64,000 nt of DNA from Hyphomonadaceae bacterium (GTDB taxonomy: Bacteria; Pseudomonadota; Alphaproteobacteria; Caulobacterales; Aquidulcibacteraceae). Position numbers and translations under genes: made by a program. This document shows positions 9,067 through 17,019 of the stretch, piece by piece (the first letter of the stretch is position 1; each line of letters opens with the position of its first letter). The stretch lies in contig JAIELJ010000004.1 in NCBI GenBank assembly GCA_019753105.1, forward strand, positions 186,001 to 250,000, in the 5' to 3' direction. The notes below the pieces were generated by a model. That model saw nothing but the letters and a program-made list of their open reading frames with translations. It searched no databases and had not been told where the DNA came from.

Positions 9067-10284
9067 ATGGTCAAAATTCTCGAGGGCCTTCGCATTGTCG
9101 AAGGCGCCGCGTTCGTGGCGGCGCCGCTGGCGGGAATGACGCTTGCTCAAATGGGCGCCGACGTCATTCGGTTCGATCGAATACGCGGCGGCCTCGACAA
9201 TGACCGCTGGCCTGTCACCGACAAGGGGCGCAGCCTGTTCTGGGCTGGCCTCAACAAAGGCAAGCGCAGCATCGCTGTCGATATGACAACGCCGCAGGGA
9301 CAGGAAATCGTAACGCGGCTCATCTGTGCGCCTGGCCCGCAGGCGGGCATCTATCTCACCAATCTGCGTGTTCGCGGATGGATGGATTATGAATCGCTGC
9401 GCCAGCACCGCCAAGATCTGATCATGATGTCGATCAAGGGAGACCGCGCCGGCGGGCCGCAGGTGGATTACACCGTCAATCCCGCGATCGGATTTCCCGC
9501 CGCTACCGGGCCAGAAGGTTCGCATGAACCGGTCGGGCATGTGCTTCCCGCGTGGGATTGCATCACCGGTCAGCAGGCGGCGCTCGGCATCCTCGCGGCC
9601 GAACGGCACCGAAGCCGCACAGGCGAAGGCCAATTGGTGGAGCTTGCGCTGAAGGATATGGCGCTCGCGATGCTCGGCAATCTCGGCATCATTGGCGAGG
9701 TCTCCGTGAACAAATACGACCGGCCGAAAATGGGCAATTCGCTCTACGGAGCTTATGCGCAGGATTTTGTTTGCAAGGACGGCGGGCGGGTCATTGTCGT
9801 GGGGCTGACCAGCCGGCAGTGGGACAATCTCCGCCGCGCGACAGACACCAATGGCGCGTTTGATGCGCTCGCGTTGCGGCTCAACGCCGATCTCAGCAAG
9901 GAGGGCGAGCGGTTCAAGCACCGTGCTGAAATCACCAAGGTGCTGGAGCCTTTTTTCACGTCGCGCACCGTTGAGAGCTTCGCCGCCGAGTTCGACCGGA
10001 GCGGCGTCACTTGGGCGAAGTACCGAACGTTCGGCGAAGTTGTTGCTGAAGATCCCGATTGCTCGATCGAGAACCCGATGTTCTCTCTGCTCGATCATCC
10101 CGGGATCGGGTCGTATCTGACGCCCGGCAATCCGATAGCCTTCTCCGGCGTCGAGCGCATCGCGCCGCAGCGCGCGCCGAGCCTCGGCGAGAACACGGAC
10201 GAAATCCTTACCGAACTCGGCTATTCCGGCGCGGAGGTCGGCGCGTTGCATGACGGAAAAATAGTCGCAGGGCCCCAACCCTAG
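9067..10284 (+). CDS. CaiB/BaiF family III CoA transferase
   Basis: A 405-residue formyl-CoA-transferase fold protein. The N-terminal LEGLRIVEGAAFVAAPLAGM and ADVIRFD match the CoA-binding Rossmann part. Asp197 in VELALKDMALAML sits where the catalytic aspartate forms the acyl anhydride. A GGAGG-like site lies just before the ATG (AGCGCGCGGGAGGGATCGC). Two functions fit: mesaconyl-CoA C1:C4 transferase (Mct) or succinyl-CoA:itaconate CoA transferase (Ict). It starts 22 nt after the lyase and completes the three-step module. Confidence 0.85.
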   Translation: MVKILEGLRIVEGAAFVAAPLAGMTLAQMGADVIRFDRIRGGLDNDRWPVTDKGRSLFWAGLNKGKRSIAVDMTTPQGQEIVTRLICAPGPQAGIYLTNLRVRGWMDYESLRQHRQDLIMMSIKGDRAGGPQVDYTVNPAIGFPAATGPEGSHEPVGHVLPAWDCITGQQAALGILAAERHRSRTGEGQLVELALKDMALAMLGNLGIIGEVSVNKYDRPKMGNSLYGAYAQDFVCKDGGRVIVVGLTSRQWDNLRRATDTNGAFDALALRLNADLSKEGERFKHRAEITKVLEPFFTSRTVESFAAEFDRSGVTWAKYRTFGEVVAEDPDCSIENPMFSLLDHPGIGSYLTPGNPIAFSGVERIAPQRAPSLGENTDEILTELGYSGAEVGALHDGKIVAGPQP

Positions 10285-10752
10285 AAGGCGTGCGCCGCCT
10301 CGACCGAGTGGAACTCATCGAAAGGCCCTCGGTTGGCGCCCCATTGGCGTGAAGTGCAACCGACGTCGCGCGAGGAAATGAGAAAATTCTCGTGGGTGAG
10401 TGCGTTCGACGATGGCCGCGTCACCCACGCGTTGGCCGGCATCGACGGCGGTTGTCAAAATCGCGTCAGTGCGCGTGAGGAACACAATGATCGGTTCATC
10501 GTAGCCGACGATCCAGAGTGCTCCCGCGCGTAGCGGTGAAATCAAAATCCAAAGTGGATGCGTTGGTATTAGTGGGAATGGGCGATGAACACCGCCGCCA
10601 GTGCGCACTCGTGCAGATGCTGCAATGTCTGATTTCGGACCTAAGGCCCGGCAGCCTTCATCGCATGGTACGAAACATCTACGGGACGTTGTCCGATTGG
10701 ACGGGAGCGTTGTTGGGAGACGTCGAGCTCTTGTCCGTTTGTGGCGGAGCCC
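10285..10752 (+). other. 468-bp intergenic region upstream of the first Crp/Fnr gene
   Basis: Short open frames exist on both strands (e.g. 10315-10608 minus), but none has recognisable sequence or a ribosome binding site. The region holds the operator-like element at 10622-10640. Confidence 0.45.
10622..10640 (+). promoter_or_regulatory. operator-like element shared with 12352-12370
   Basis: GCAATGTCTGATTTCGGAC matches 18 of 19 bases of the element on the minus strand at 12352-12370. Its core TGTCTGA-TT-TCGGAC is an imperfect dyad. It lies about 113 bp upstream of the first Crp/Fnr gene, so a shared regulator (or mutual control by the Crp proteins) is plausible. Confidence 0.5.
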
Positions 10753-11448
10753 ATGTCAGTCGTGCAGTATCGCAATCGGCTCTTGCAGAGTTTGAGCAAG
10801 AAGGACCGTAGCGCTTTAACGCCCTATCTGGAGCCGGTGGAGCTTGGGCTGCGCCAATCTATTGAGACTCCCGACACCCCCATCACCGACATCTATTTTC
10901 CGGAGAGCGGGATCATTTCCGTCGTGGCCCGGTTCGGTCACCGTCAAATCGAAGTGGGTTTGATTGGCCGCGAAGGCATGTCGGGAACCGCGGTTCTTCT
11001 GGGTGATCAGCGCTCGCCCAACGACGTATACGTGCAAATGGCCGGCGCCGCCCATCGCATCTCGGCTAAGCCGCTGCGCCATGCACTGCAAGCCAGCAAA
11101 ACGCTGAGTCAACTTTTGCAGCGGTACGCGCAGGCTTTCCTTGTGCAAGTTGCCCAGACCGCGTTTGCCAACGGCACGGCCGTCATCGACGCGCGCCTCG
11201 CGCGGTGGCTGCTTATGGCCCATGACCGCCACGACGACGATGAACTGCCACTTACCCATGAGTCCATTGCGGTGATGCTTGGGGTTCGCCGTCCTGGCGT
11301 TACAGATGCATTGCATAAGCTCGAGGGGAAGGGCCTGATCAAGGCCGAGCGCGGCATTATTCGGATTGTCCGGCGCAAGGGCCTCATCGCACTCGCCGGC
11401 GGTTCATATGGCGTGGCCGAGGCGGAGTATGAGCGCCTTATCGGTTAG
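10753..11448 (+). CDS. Crp/Fnr family transcriptional regulator
   Basis: A 231-residue regulator. An N-terminal cyclic-nucleotide-binding-like beta-roll (SGIISVVARFGHRQIEVGLIGREGMSG) is followed by a dimer helix and a C-terminal winged helix (LTHESIAVMLGVRRPGVTDALHKLEGKG). There is no N-terminal Cys cluster, so it does not bind an Fe-S cluster as FNR does, and its ligand cannot be predicted. I chose the ATG at 10753 over the GTG at 10741 because GGCGGAG lies 4 nt upstream. It ends tail-to-tail with a close relative (24-nt gap). Confidence 0.85.
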   Translation: MSVVQYRNRLLQSLSKKDRSALTPYLEPVELGLRQSIETPDTPITDIYFPESGIISVVARFGHRQIEVGLIGREGMSGTAVLLGDQRSPNDVYVQMAGAAHRISAKPLRHALQASKTLSQLLQRYAQAFLVQVAQTAFANGTAVIDARLARWLLMAHDRHDDDELPLTHESIAVMLGVRRPGVTDALHKLEGKGLIKAERGIIRIVRRKGLIALAGGSYGVAEAEYERLIG

Positions 11449-11471
11449 CTTTCGCCGATCAAGGCGCGCCC

Positions 11472-12281
11472 TCATTTTGAAAGAAGGCGATCAAATTCCT
11501 TCTTCGATACAGCATAGCATTCACAAGCCCGGCTCTTCAACCCACGCCGATCGAGGATGGTCACCATCCCGCGCGTGTATTCGATGAGCCCAGCGCGTTG
11601 TAGCATGCTTGCGACGCGGGTGACGCCGGTCCGTTGAACACCAAGCATCATCGCAAGGAATTCCTGGGTGAGCAGAAACTCTTCGGACTCCATGCGATCA
11701 TGGGTCATGAGCAACCACCTGCAGCAACGTTGCTCGATTCTATGAAAGTGATTGCAAGCGGCCGATTGCGCTACTTGATTGAAGAGTGCGTGCGCATATC
11801 GCAGCATCACCGCCCGCATTGTAGCGCTTGCCGCCAGCTCTGCCTTGAAGCGCGCCGCAGGCAAGCTGAGCCCTTCGCCCGGCACTTGTACATAAACGCT
11901 GGTTGGCGCCTGCGCATCGCCTAGCACTATGGGTAGTCCCACCATGCCTTCGTTGCCGATCGTGCCGACTTCGGCTGCCTGGCCGTTGTTCATTGTGTTC
12001 ACAAGCGATCCGACACCGGTCTCAATGAAGTAGACAGTCTCGATTGGCTTGTTGGCTTCATAGAGTGACTGACGGTAGGTGAGAGGCGCGCGCTCCAGGT
12101 AGGGCGCTAGGCGCTGATAGTCTTTGGTCGACAATAGAGCCAGCAATCGGTTCACGGGAGCGTCGACGATTTTGCGGGCGGCCAATGCAGTCTTCCTCGC
12201 GTCCGCGCCCCTGCGACGCTGTTCAGATGTAGGTGCGTCCCGATGCGACGGCTTGCGGCAGATCAATGAGATCACGCTCAC
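11472..12281 (-). CDS. Crp/Fnr family transcriptional regulator
   Basis: The same subfamily as the gene at 10753: an effector beta-roll (YFIETGVGSLVNTMNNGQAAEVGTIGNEGMVG) and a winged helix (LTQEFLAMMLGVQRTGVTRVASMLQRAG). Aligning the two, conserved sequence begins near NRLLALLSTKDYQRLAPYLE, so about 42 N-terminal residues of the longest frame (GTG at 12281) are extra. A GTG at 12155 would give a protein with an N-terminus like that of its paralogue. The frame is certain and the start is not. No cysteine cluster is present. Confidence 0.82.
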   Translation of the reverse strand: MSVISLICRKPSHRDAPTSEQRRRGADARKTALAARKIVDAPVNRLLALLSTKDYQRLAPYLERAPLTYRQSLYEANKPIETVYFIETGVGSLVNTMNNGQAAEVGTIGNEGMVGLPIVLGDAQAPTSVYVQVPGEGLSLPAARFKAELAASATMRAVMLRYAHALFNQVAQSAACNHFHRIEQRCCRWLLMTHDRMESEEFLLTQEFLAMMLGVQRTGVTRVASMLQRAGLIEYTRGMVTILDRRGLKSRACECYAVSKKEFDRLLSK

Positions 12282-12351
12282 GGGCGCCTGTGTTGTAACG
12301 CACTCGGATACCTTTGGGGGCCATCCCGGATTTCGCGAAGGGAGCCTGTTT

Positions 12352-12370
12352 GTCTGAAATCAGACATTGC
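12352..12370 (-). promoter_or_regulatory. operator-like dyad between divergent Crp/Fnr genes
   Basis: On the plus strand TGTCTGA-AA-TCAGACA (12351-12366) is a perfect 7+7 bp dyad. Read on the minus strand, 12352-12370 is GCAATGTCTGATTTCAGAC, differing at one of 19 bases from 10622-10640. It sits between the second and third Crp/Fnr genes and could serve either. Confidence 0.55.
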
Positions 12371-12508
12371 GGCTGGACGAGCGCTGGATGGAGGCGCAAG
12401 ATAAACAGGCACAGGATCGCGCGTCCGCGCACTGCGAACCAGACGAATTGCAGGTGCGCGCCGATGACGCGCCAGTCGGGGTGAAATGCCTCCAAAGGAG
12501 GTCATATC

Positions 12509-13147
12509 ATGTCTGAGGACCAAGCATTCGATCCAAGATTATTCTTGGCTGCCGCTAAGCACACGCGGAACTATGCAGCAGCTGACGTAGTGTTCGCGCA
12601 AGGCGATGCCGCCGACGCGGTGTTCTACATCCACTCAGGCGAGGTCAAAATTGTCGTGACCTCTGAACAAGGCAAGGAAGCGATCGTCGGGATTCTCAAG
12701 GCGAACGAGTTCTTTGGAGAGGGATGCCTGGTTGGTCAGCCCAATCGCCTGGCGGCGGCTGTCGCGCTCACTGACTGTCAGGTCACGAGGACAGAGAAGC
12801 CTGACATGGTTCGAACGCTTCACGAGGAGCCGGCGTTCGCCGAACTGTTTATGATGCACTTGTTGACTCGAAACGGGCGGATCGAGGCGGACCTCGTGGA
12901 TCAGCTCTTCAATTCAAGTGAAAAGCGTCTGGCACGCGCGCTATTGCTGCTCGCAAATTTCGGCAAGGACGGCGCGCCGCAAGCCATTACGACAAAGGTG
13001 AGCCAGGAGACCTTGGCTGGCATCGTCGGCACCACGCGGTCGCGGATCAGCTTTTTCATGAACAAGTTCCGCAAGCTGGGCTTCATTGAATATAACGGCC
13101 ACCTGCAGGTGCATTCGTCTCTGCTGACGGTGCTGCTGCGCGATTAG
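12509..13147 (+). CDS. Crp/Fnr family regulator (cyclic-nucleotide-binding type)
   Basis: A 212-residue protein closer to classical Crp than its two neighbours. The beta-roll has VVFAQGDAADAVFYIHSGEVKI and EFFGEGCLVGQPNRLAAAVAL. The winged helix is VSQETLAGIVGTTRSRISFFMNKFRKLGFI. The phosphate-binding cassette (FFGEGCL...NRLAAAV) is similar to but not identical with cAMP-binding Crp, lacking the canonical RTA pair. A very strong ribosome binding site, AAAGGAGGT at 12494-12502, lies 6 nt before the ATG, which predicts high expression. Confidence 0.87.
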   Translation: MSEDQAFDPRLFLAAAKHTRNYAAADVVFAQGDAADAVFYIHSGEVKIVVTSEQGKEAIVGILKANEFFGEGCLVGQPNRLAAAVALTDCQVTRTEKPDMVRTLHEEPAFAELFMMHLLTRNGRIEADLVDQLFNSSEKRLARALLLLANFGKDGAPQAITTKVSQETLAGIVGTTRSRISFFMNKFRKLGFIEYNGHLQVHSSLLTVLLRD

Positions 13148-13465
13148 TTTTTCGATATGTGCAATAGTGCACATACACCGGCTTGATCCCGAGTGCTGAT
13201 TGCTTGTGCGCAAGCACAAGCGCCGGGCTTATCGCACCACTTTCCCCGCGATCCTGTCCCGCCAAGGATGCCCGGCGCCTACTTTCACTTCACGCCGCTT
13301 CTTAGGGCAGCGGTGCAGTTGGGCTTCAAGAAATGGCAGAGAACTAGAACCACACATAGGTCTTAAGGCTTATGTGTGCGGAACAGGACATACTGGGGGG
13401 CGCTCGCGGATTAAGCTTGTTTTGGCTCCAGCCGGTTGGGGGCCTTACTCTCAAGGAAGGTCGCG
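13148..13465 (+). other. intergenic region with three dyads upstream of the kinase gene
   Basis: No gene. Three perfect inverted repeats occur: TATGTGC/GCACATA at 13156-13175; GCTTGTGC-GCAA-GCACAAGC at 13202-13221, a tight hairpin that may end the upstream transcript although it lacks a T-run; and CACACATA/TATGTGTG at 13351-13378, centred on CTTAAG. Confidence 0.55.
13380..13404 (+). promoter_or_regulatory. EcfG-like promoter candidate
   Basis: GGAAC at 13380-13384 followed after 16 nt by CGCT resembles the general-stress EcfG promoter (GGAAC-N16/17-CGTT) with one mismatch in the -10. It directly precedes a HisKA_2-type kinase, a class often tied to that response. Single candidate by eye only. 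Confidence 0.28.
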
Positions 13466-14242
13466 ATGCCTACCTCACTTACAAACCTCATTGATGCGTC
13501 ATCGACTCTCCAGCGTGCGGATAGGCAAGACGCGTTTCTGCGCTACGAGTGCGATCAGCAGAATGGCGCGTGCCCGGTCCCGGCGCTGCGTGCGGCGCTA
13601 GCCCGAGAAGAGGCGCTGCTGCATGAACGGGATGTGTTGCTCGAGCGCCAAGTGACGCTGAGCCGCGAAGCCGACCACCGATTCCTGAACAATCTGCAGA
13701 TGGTTTCGAGTCTGCTCTCCATCCAAAGCCGGTCCTCTTCGACGCCAGAGGCAGCATCCGCGCTGGCGAATGCCGCTGATCGCGTTTCGACCATTGGCCG
13801 CATCCACAGGCACCTGCATTCCAACGACGGCGTCGAGAGCGTCAACTTCAAGTGCTTTGCCAAGGAACTTGCCCGCGATCTCGCGGAGATGATCTCAGCG
13901 TCAAACCCGCGCGTGATTGCGGTGGACGGTGTGGACCTAAATCTACCCACCACGATTGGGATCCCGCTTGGCTTTATTGCGAACGAGTTGATCACCAACG
14001 CCCTCAAGTACGGTGAAGGGCCGATCTCCGTGCGCCTCGATCGCGATGCCCTTAAGGGCTTCGCGCTCTCTGTGGAGAATGCCGGTCGTGCGTTGCCGAA
14101 GGCCTTCGACCCCGCTCAAAGCAAAGGCTTCGGGATGCGCATCATTCGCTCATTCGTCGCAACAATCGGCGGCGAACTCGCGATCAGTCGCGGCAAGGAC
14201 GATCGCGGTGCGCGGTTCGCAGTGCTGTTCACCTACAACTGA
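13466..14242 (+). CDS. HisKA_2/HWE-type sensor histidine kinase
   Basis: A 258-residue soluble kinase without membrane segments. A coiled-coil-like N-terminus leads to the phospho-acceptor motif DHRFLNNLQMVSSLLSIQSR, with His near residue 71, typical of HisKA_2 kinases. The ATPase part has the N-box NELITNALKYG and the G-box GFGMRIIRSFVATIGGEL. No PAS or GAF domain is visible, so its input is unknown. The ATG at 13466 is supported by AAGGAAGG at 13453-13460. Its position beside three Crp/Fnr genes suggests a shared signalling locus. Confidence 0.85.
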   Translation: MPTSLTNLIDASSTLQRADRQDAFLRYECDQQNGACPVPALRAALAREEALLHERDVLLERQVTLSREADHRFLNNLQMVSSLLSIQSRSSSTPEAASALANAADRVSTIGRIHRHLHSNDGVESVNFKCFAKELARDLAEMISASNPRVIAVDGVDLNLPTTIGIPLGFIANELITNALKYGEGPISVRLDRDALKGFALSVENAGRALPKAFDPAQSKGFGMRIIRSFVATIGGELAISRGKDDRGARFAVLFTYN

Positions 14243-14573
14243 GCGGCGCGCAGCCCTTAGTCTGCATGACTAGCCACGAGCTTTATGTCTTCCTTGGCCG
14301 CCCACGCACGGATGTCTTGGCGCCGAAGCGCAGCCGCCATCAGGTCTGGGAACTGGTCAGGCGGGCACGCCTAGCGCCGCCGCCTGTTTCGGCAACGCAC
14401 CTGGCGCTCGTGGCTCTGTCCGCTAGCCCCCCGCTGTGCCCCGGCGTCATGGATTTGACCCTGCGCTTGCGCGTGAGGTTTGTGCCTGTTCATTTCCGCG
14501 CGTTGCGGGCTATTGATGCGATGAGATTGTTGTGCTGCGCCGCGCGGGCGGCGGCTGTGAGCGGGATGAAGCT
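14243..14573 (+). other. 331-bp intergenic region, nothing recognised
   Basis: Open frames pass through this stretch in several directions but none has protein-like composition, a ribosome binding site or recognisable sequence. No repeat or terminator was seen. Confidence 0.4.
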
Positions 14574-15770
14574 ATGAGACGGGTCGCAATTGTTGAGCCA
14601 ATCCGCACGCCGATCGGCAAGTTTGGCGGCTCGCTCTCCGGCATGCCGGCGGGTGAGCTTGGCGCGGTCGTGCTGCGCGCGCTCGTCGAACGGACGGGCA
14701 TTGATCCGGGCCGCGTCGAAGATGTTGTGTTCGCGCAAGGTTACGCCAACGGCGAAGCGCCCTGCGTTGGCCGCTGGGCGCTGCTAGCGGCCGATTTTCC
14801 AGTCCACGTGCCGGGCGTGCAGCTCGATCGCCGCTGCGGCAGCGGCCTGCAGGCTGTGATCGACGCGGCGATGATGGTGCAAACAGGTGCGGCTGATGTC
14901 GTCATCGCCGGCGGCGTTGAGAGCATGAGCAATGTCGAGCATTATTCGACCGACCTGCGCAAAGGCGCGCGCATGGGCGAGACGGTCATGTACGATCGGC
15001 TCTCGCGCGGGCGCGTCATGTCTCAGCCGATCGCACGGTTCGGCGTGATCAGCGGCATGATCGAAACCGCCGAGAACCTCGCAAAGGATTACAACATAAG
15101 CCGCGAACAGGCGGACGAGTACGCGGTGATGAGCCACAAGCGCGCCACCGCAGCGTGGGCAGAGAACAAGTTCGCCGATGAACTTGTGCCGGTTTCAATT
15201 CCGCAGAAACGCGGCGCGCCGCAGGTTTTTGCGAAGGACGAGGGCTTCCGCCCCGACGCTTCAATGGAAACGCTCGGCGCACTCAAGCCGATTGAGAAGG
15301 GCGGCATCGTTACGGCTGGCAATGCGAGTCAGCAGAACGATGCGGGCGCCGCCTGCCTCGTGGTGGCCGAAGACAAACTCAAAGAGCTTAGGCTTGAGCC
15401 GATGGCTTGGTTTCACAGCTGGGCGGCAGCGGGGTGCGAACCGTCGCGCATGGGCATCGGGCCTGTGCCGGCGGTGGAGCGCTTGTTTAAGCGGACTGGC
15501 CTCGGCTGGAGCGACATTGATCTCGTTGAACTGAACGAAGCCTTCGCGCCGCAAGTGCTTGCGGTGTTGAAAGGCTGGGGCTGGGACGATCGCGACAAGC
15601 TGAACGTCAACGGCTCCGGCATTTCACTGGGTCACCCGATTGGGGCCACGGGCGGACGCATCCTGGCGAATCTTCTGCGCGAGCTGCGTCGCCGCGATGG
15701 GCGCTATGGTCTTGAGACTATGTGCATCGGCGGTGGACAAGGAATTGCAGCGGTTTTCGAGCGCGCGTGA
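14574..15770 (+). CDS. thiolase (acetyl-CoA C-acyltransferase)
   Basis: A 398-residue type II thiolase. Cys88 in DRRCGSGLQAVID is the acylated nucleophile. NEAFAPQV, GHPIGATGGR and CIGGGQGIA carry the other catalytic residues (Asn, His, Cys). It probably performs the last thiolytic step of a degradative pathway. Its stop overlaps the next gene's GTG (GTGA, 15767-15770), and an acyl-CoA dehydrogenase follows, which favours catabolic use. The start is the ATG at 14574, just before RRVAIVEPIRTPIG. Confidence 0.92.
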   Translation: MRRVAIVEPIRTPIGKFGGSLSGMPAGELGAVVLRALVERTGIDPGRVEDVVFAQGYANGEAPCVGRWALLAADFPVHVPGVQLDRRCGSGLQAVIDAAMMVQTGAADVVIAGGVESMSNVEHYSTDLRKGARMGETVMYDRLSRGRVMSQPIARFGVISGMIETAENLAKDYNISREQADEYAVMSHKRATAAWAENKFADELVPVSIPQKRGAPQVFAKDEGFRPDASMETLGALKPIEKGGIVTAGNASQQNDAGAACLVVAEDKLKELRLEPMAWFHSWAAAGCEPSRMGIGPVPAVERLFKRTGLGWSDIDLVELNEAFAPQVLAVLKGWGWDDRDKLNVNGSGISLGHPIGATGGRILANLLRELRRRDGRYGLETMCIGGGQGIAAVFERA

Positions 15771-16987
15771 ACCCGGATGATGTCATCGCGGCGCTGCCGC
15801 AAGGCGCGCGCATTCTGGTCCAGGGCGGCGCCGGAGAAAGTCGCGCGCTGGCGCACGCAGTGCGGCGATCCACGCGTACGGATTTGAGCTTTACCGGCGT
15901 CTGGCTTCCTGGCGTGAACACGGAAACCTACGGCGCTGAGCGCGGCGTACGCGTGACCACGTTCTTCATGACGCCACAGCTCAAATCCGCTGGCGCCAGC
16001 GTGGAGTTTTTGCCGTTCGGATATTCCGACATTCGCGAATGCTTGCTGCGCCAGCCGTTCGATGCCGTGATGACGATGCTGTCGACGCCTGACGCCGCTG
16101 GCCTATGCAGCTTCGGCCCCGCGGTCGATTTCATTGCCGAGCTGTGGTCACGCGCGCCGTTACGTGTGGCGCATTTGAACCCAATCATGCCGCGTACGGA
16201 TGGTCATCCAGGGATGCCCTGTGAGGCGCTAACGCACGTCATCGAGCTTGAAGAATCGCTATTCGTAGCGCCGCCCACGCGGGCCGACAAAGTCTCGGGC
16301 GCGATCGCGACGCACTTCGCAACCTTGGTGGGTGATGGCGCAACACTTCAGGCTGGCATAGGCAAGCTGCCGGGCGCCTGCCTGGGCGCGCTGGAGGAGA
16401 AGCGCGATCTACGCATCTATTCCGGCTTGATAGGGGATTGGGCGCTCGATCTTCTCGATGCTGGCGCATTGGCCGACGCGCCGATCATTACCGGGCTCGC
16501 GCTCGGATCGGAGCGTCTCTACCAAGCGATCGCATCGCCGCGGTTCGAGTTTCGGCCAGTATCGCACACGCATGCGGCGCCGGCGCTGGCTAAGCTTGAG
16601 AATTTCGTGACGCTGAACAGTGCGGTCGAAGTGGATTTACTCGGGCAAAGCTATTCCGAGGCCGGCCCAGACGGCTTGGCGTCGGGCCCGGGCGGCGCGT
16701 TGGATTTTGCGCGCGGCGCGAAACTGGCGGGCGGCTTGCGCGTGATCGTGCTGCCAGCGGCCACGGCAAGCGGCGAGTCACGCATCGTCGCGCCGAATGG
16801 CGGCAAGGGCCCGGTGACGCTCTCGCGGTTTGATGTTGACGTTGTGATAACCGAGCACGGCGCGGCGGATCTGCGTGGCGTAGCGCACGAAGAGCGTGCG
16901 CGCCGCCTCATCGCAATTGCCGATGAGCGCCACAGCGCCATGCTGCTGGAGAGTTGGCGCGGCTATTGCCGTCGCGTTCTGGATTGA
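15767..16987 (+). CDS. acetyl-CoA hydrolase/transferase family protein
   Basis: A 406-residue class I CoA-transferase of the AcH/4-hydroxybutyrate CoA-transferase family. Family features include LQAGIGKLPGACLGAL, Glu288 in TLNSAVEVDLLGQ (the likely thioester-forming glutamate), SGPGGALDFARGA and the C-terminal VDVVITEHGAADLRG. It would move CoA between acetyl-CoA and an organic acid, activating a substrate for the adjacent pathway. The GTG start overlaps the thiolase stop. Confidence 0.88.
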   Translation: MNPDDVIAALPQGARILVQGGAGESRALAHAVRRSTRTDLSFTGVWLPGVNTETYGAERGVRVTTFFMTPQLKSAGASVEFLPFGYSDIRECLLRQPFDAVMTMLSTPDAAGLCSFGPAVDFIAELWSRAPLRVAHLNPIMPRTDGHPGMPCEALTHVIELEESLFVAPPTRADKVSGAIATHFATLVGDGATLQAGIGKLPGACLGALEEKRDLRIYSGLIGDWALDLLDAGALADAPIITGLALGSERLYQAIASPRFEFRPVSHTHAAPALAKLENFVTLNSAVEVDLLGQSYSEAGPDGLASGPGGALDFARGAKLAGGLRVIVLPAATASGESRIVAPNGGKGPVTLSRFDVDVVITEHGAADLRGVAHEERARRLIAIADERHSAMLLESWRGYCRRVLD

Positions 16988-17019
16988 CGCCGGTCTAAGA
17001 TCGGCGCTTTGACTTAGCC

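Noticed and set aside
10315-10608. 97-codon minus-strand open frame between the CoA transferase and Crp genes
   Set aside because: No recognisable family, no ribosome binding site, and overlapping open frames on the other strand of equal quality.
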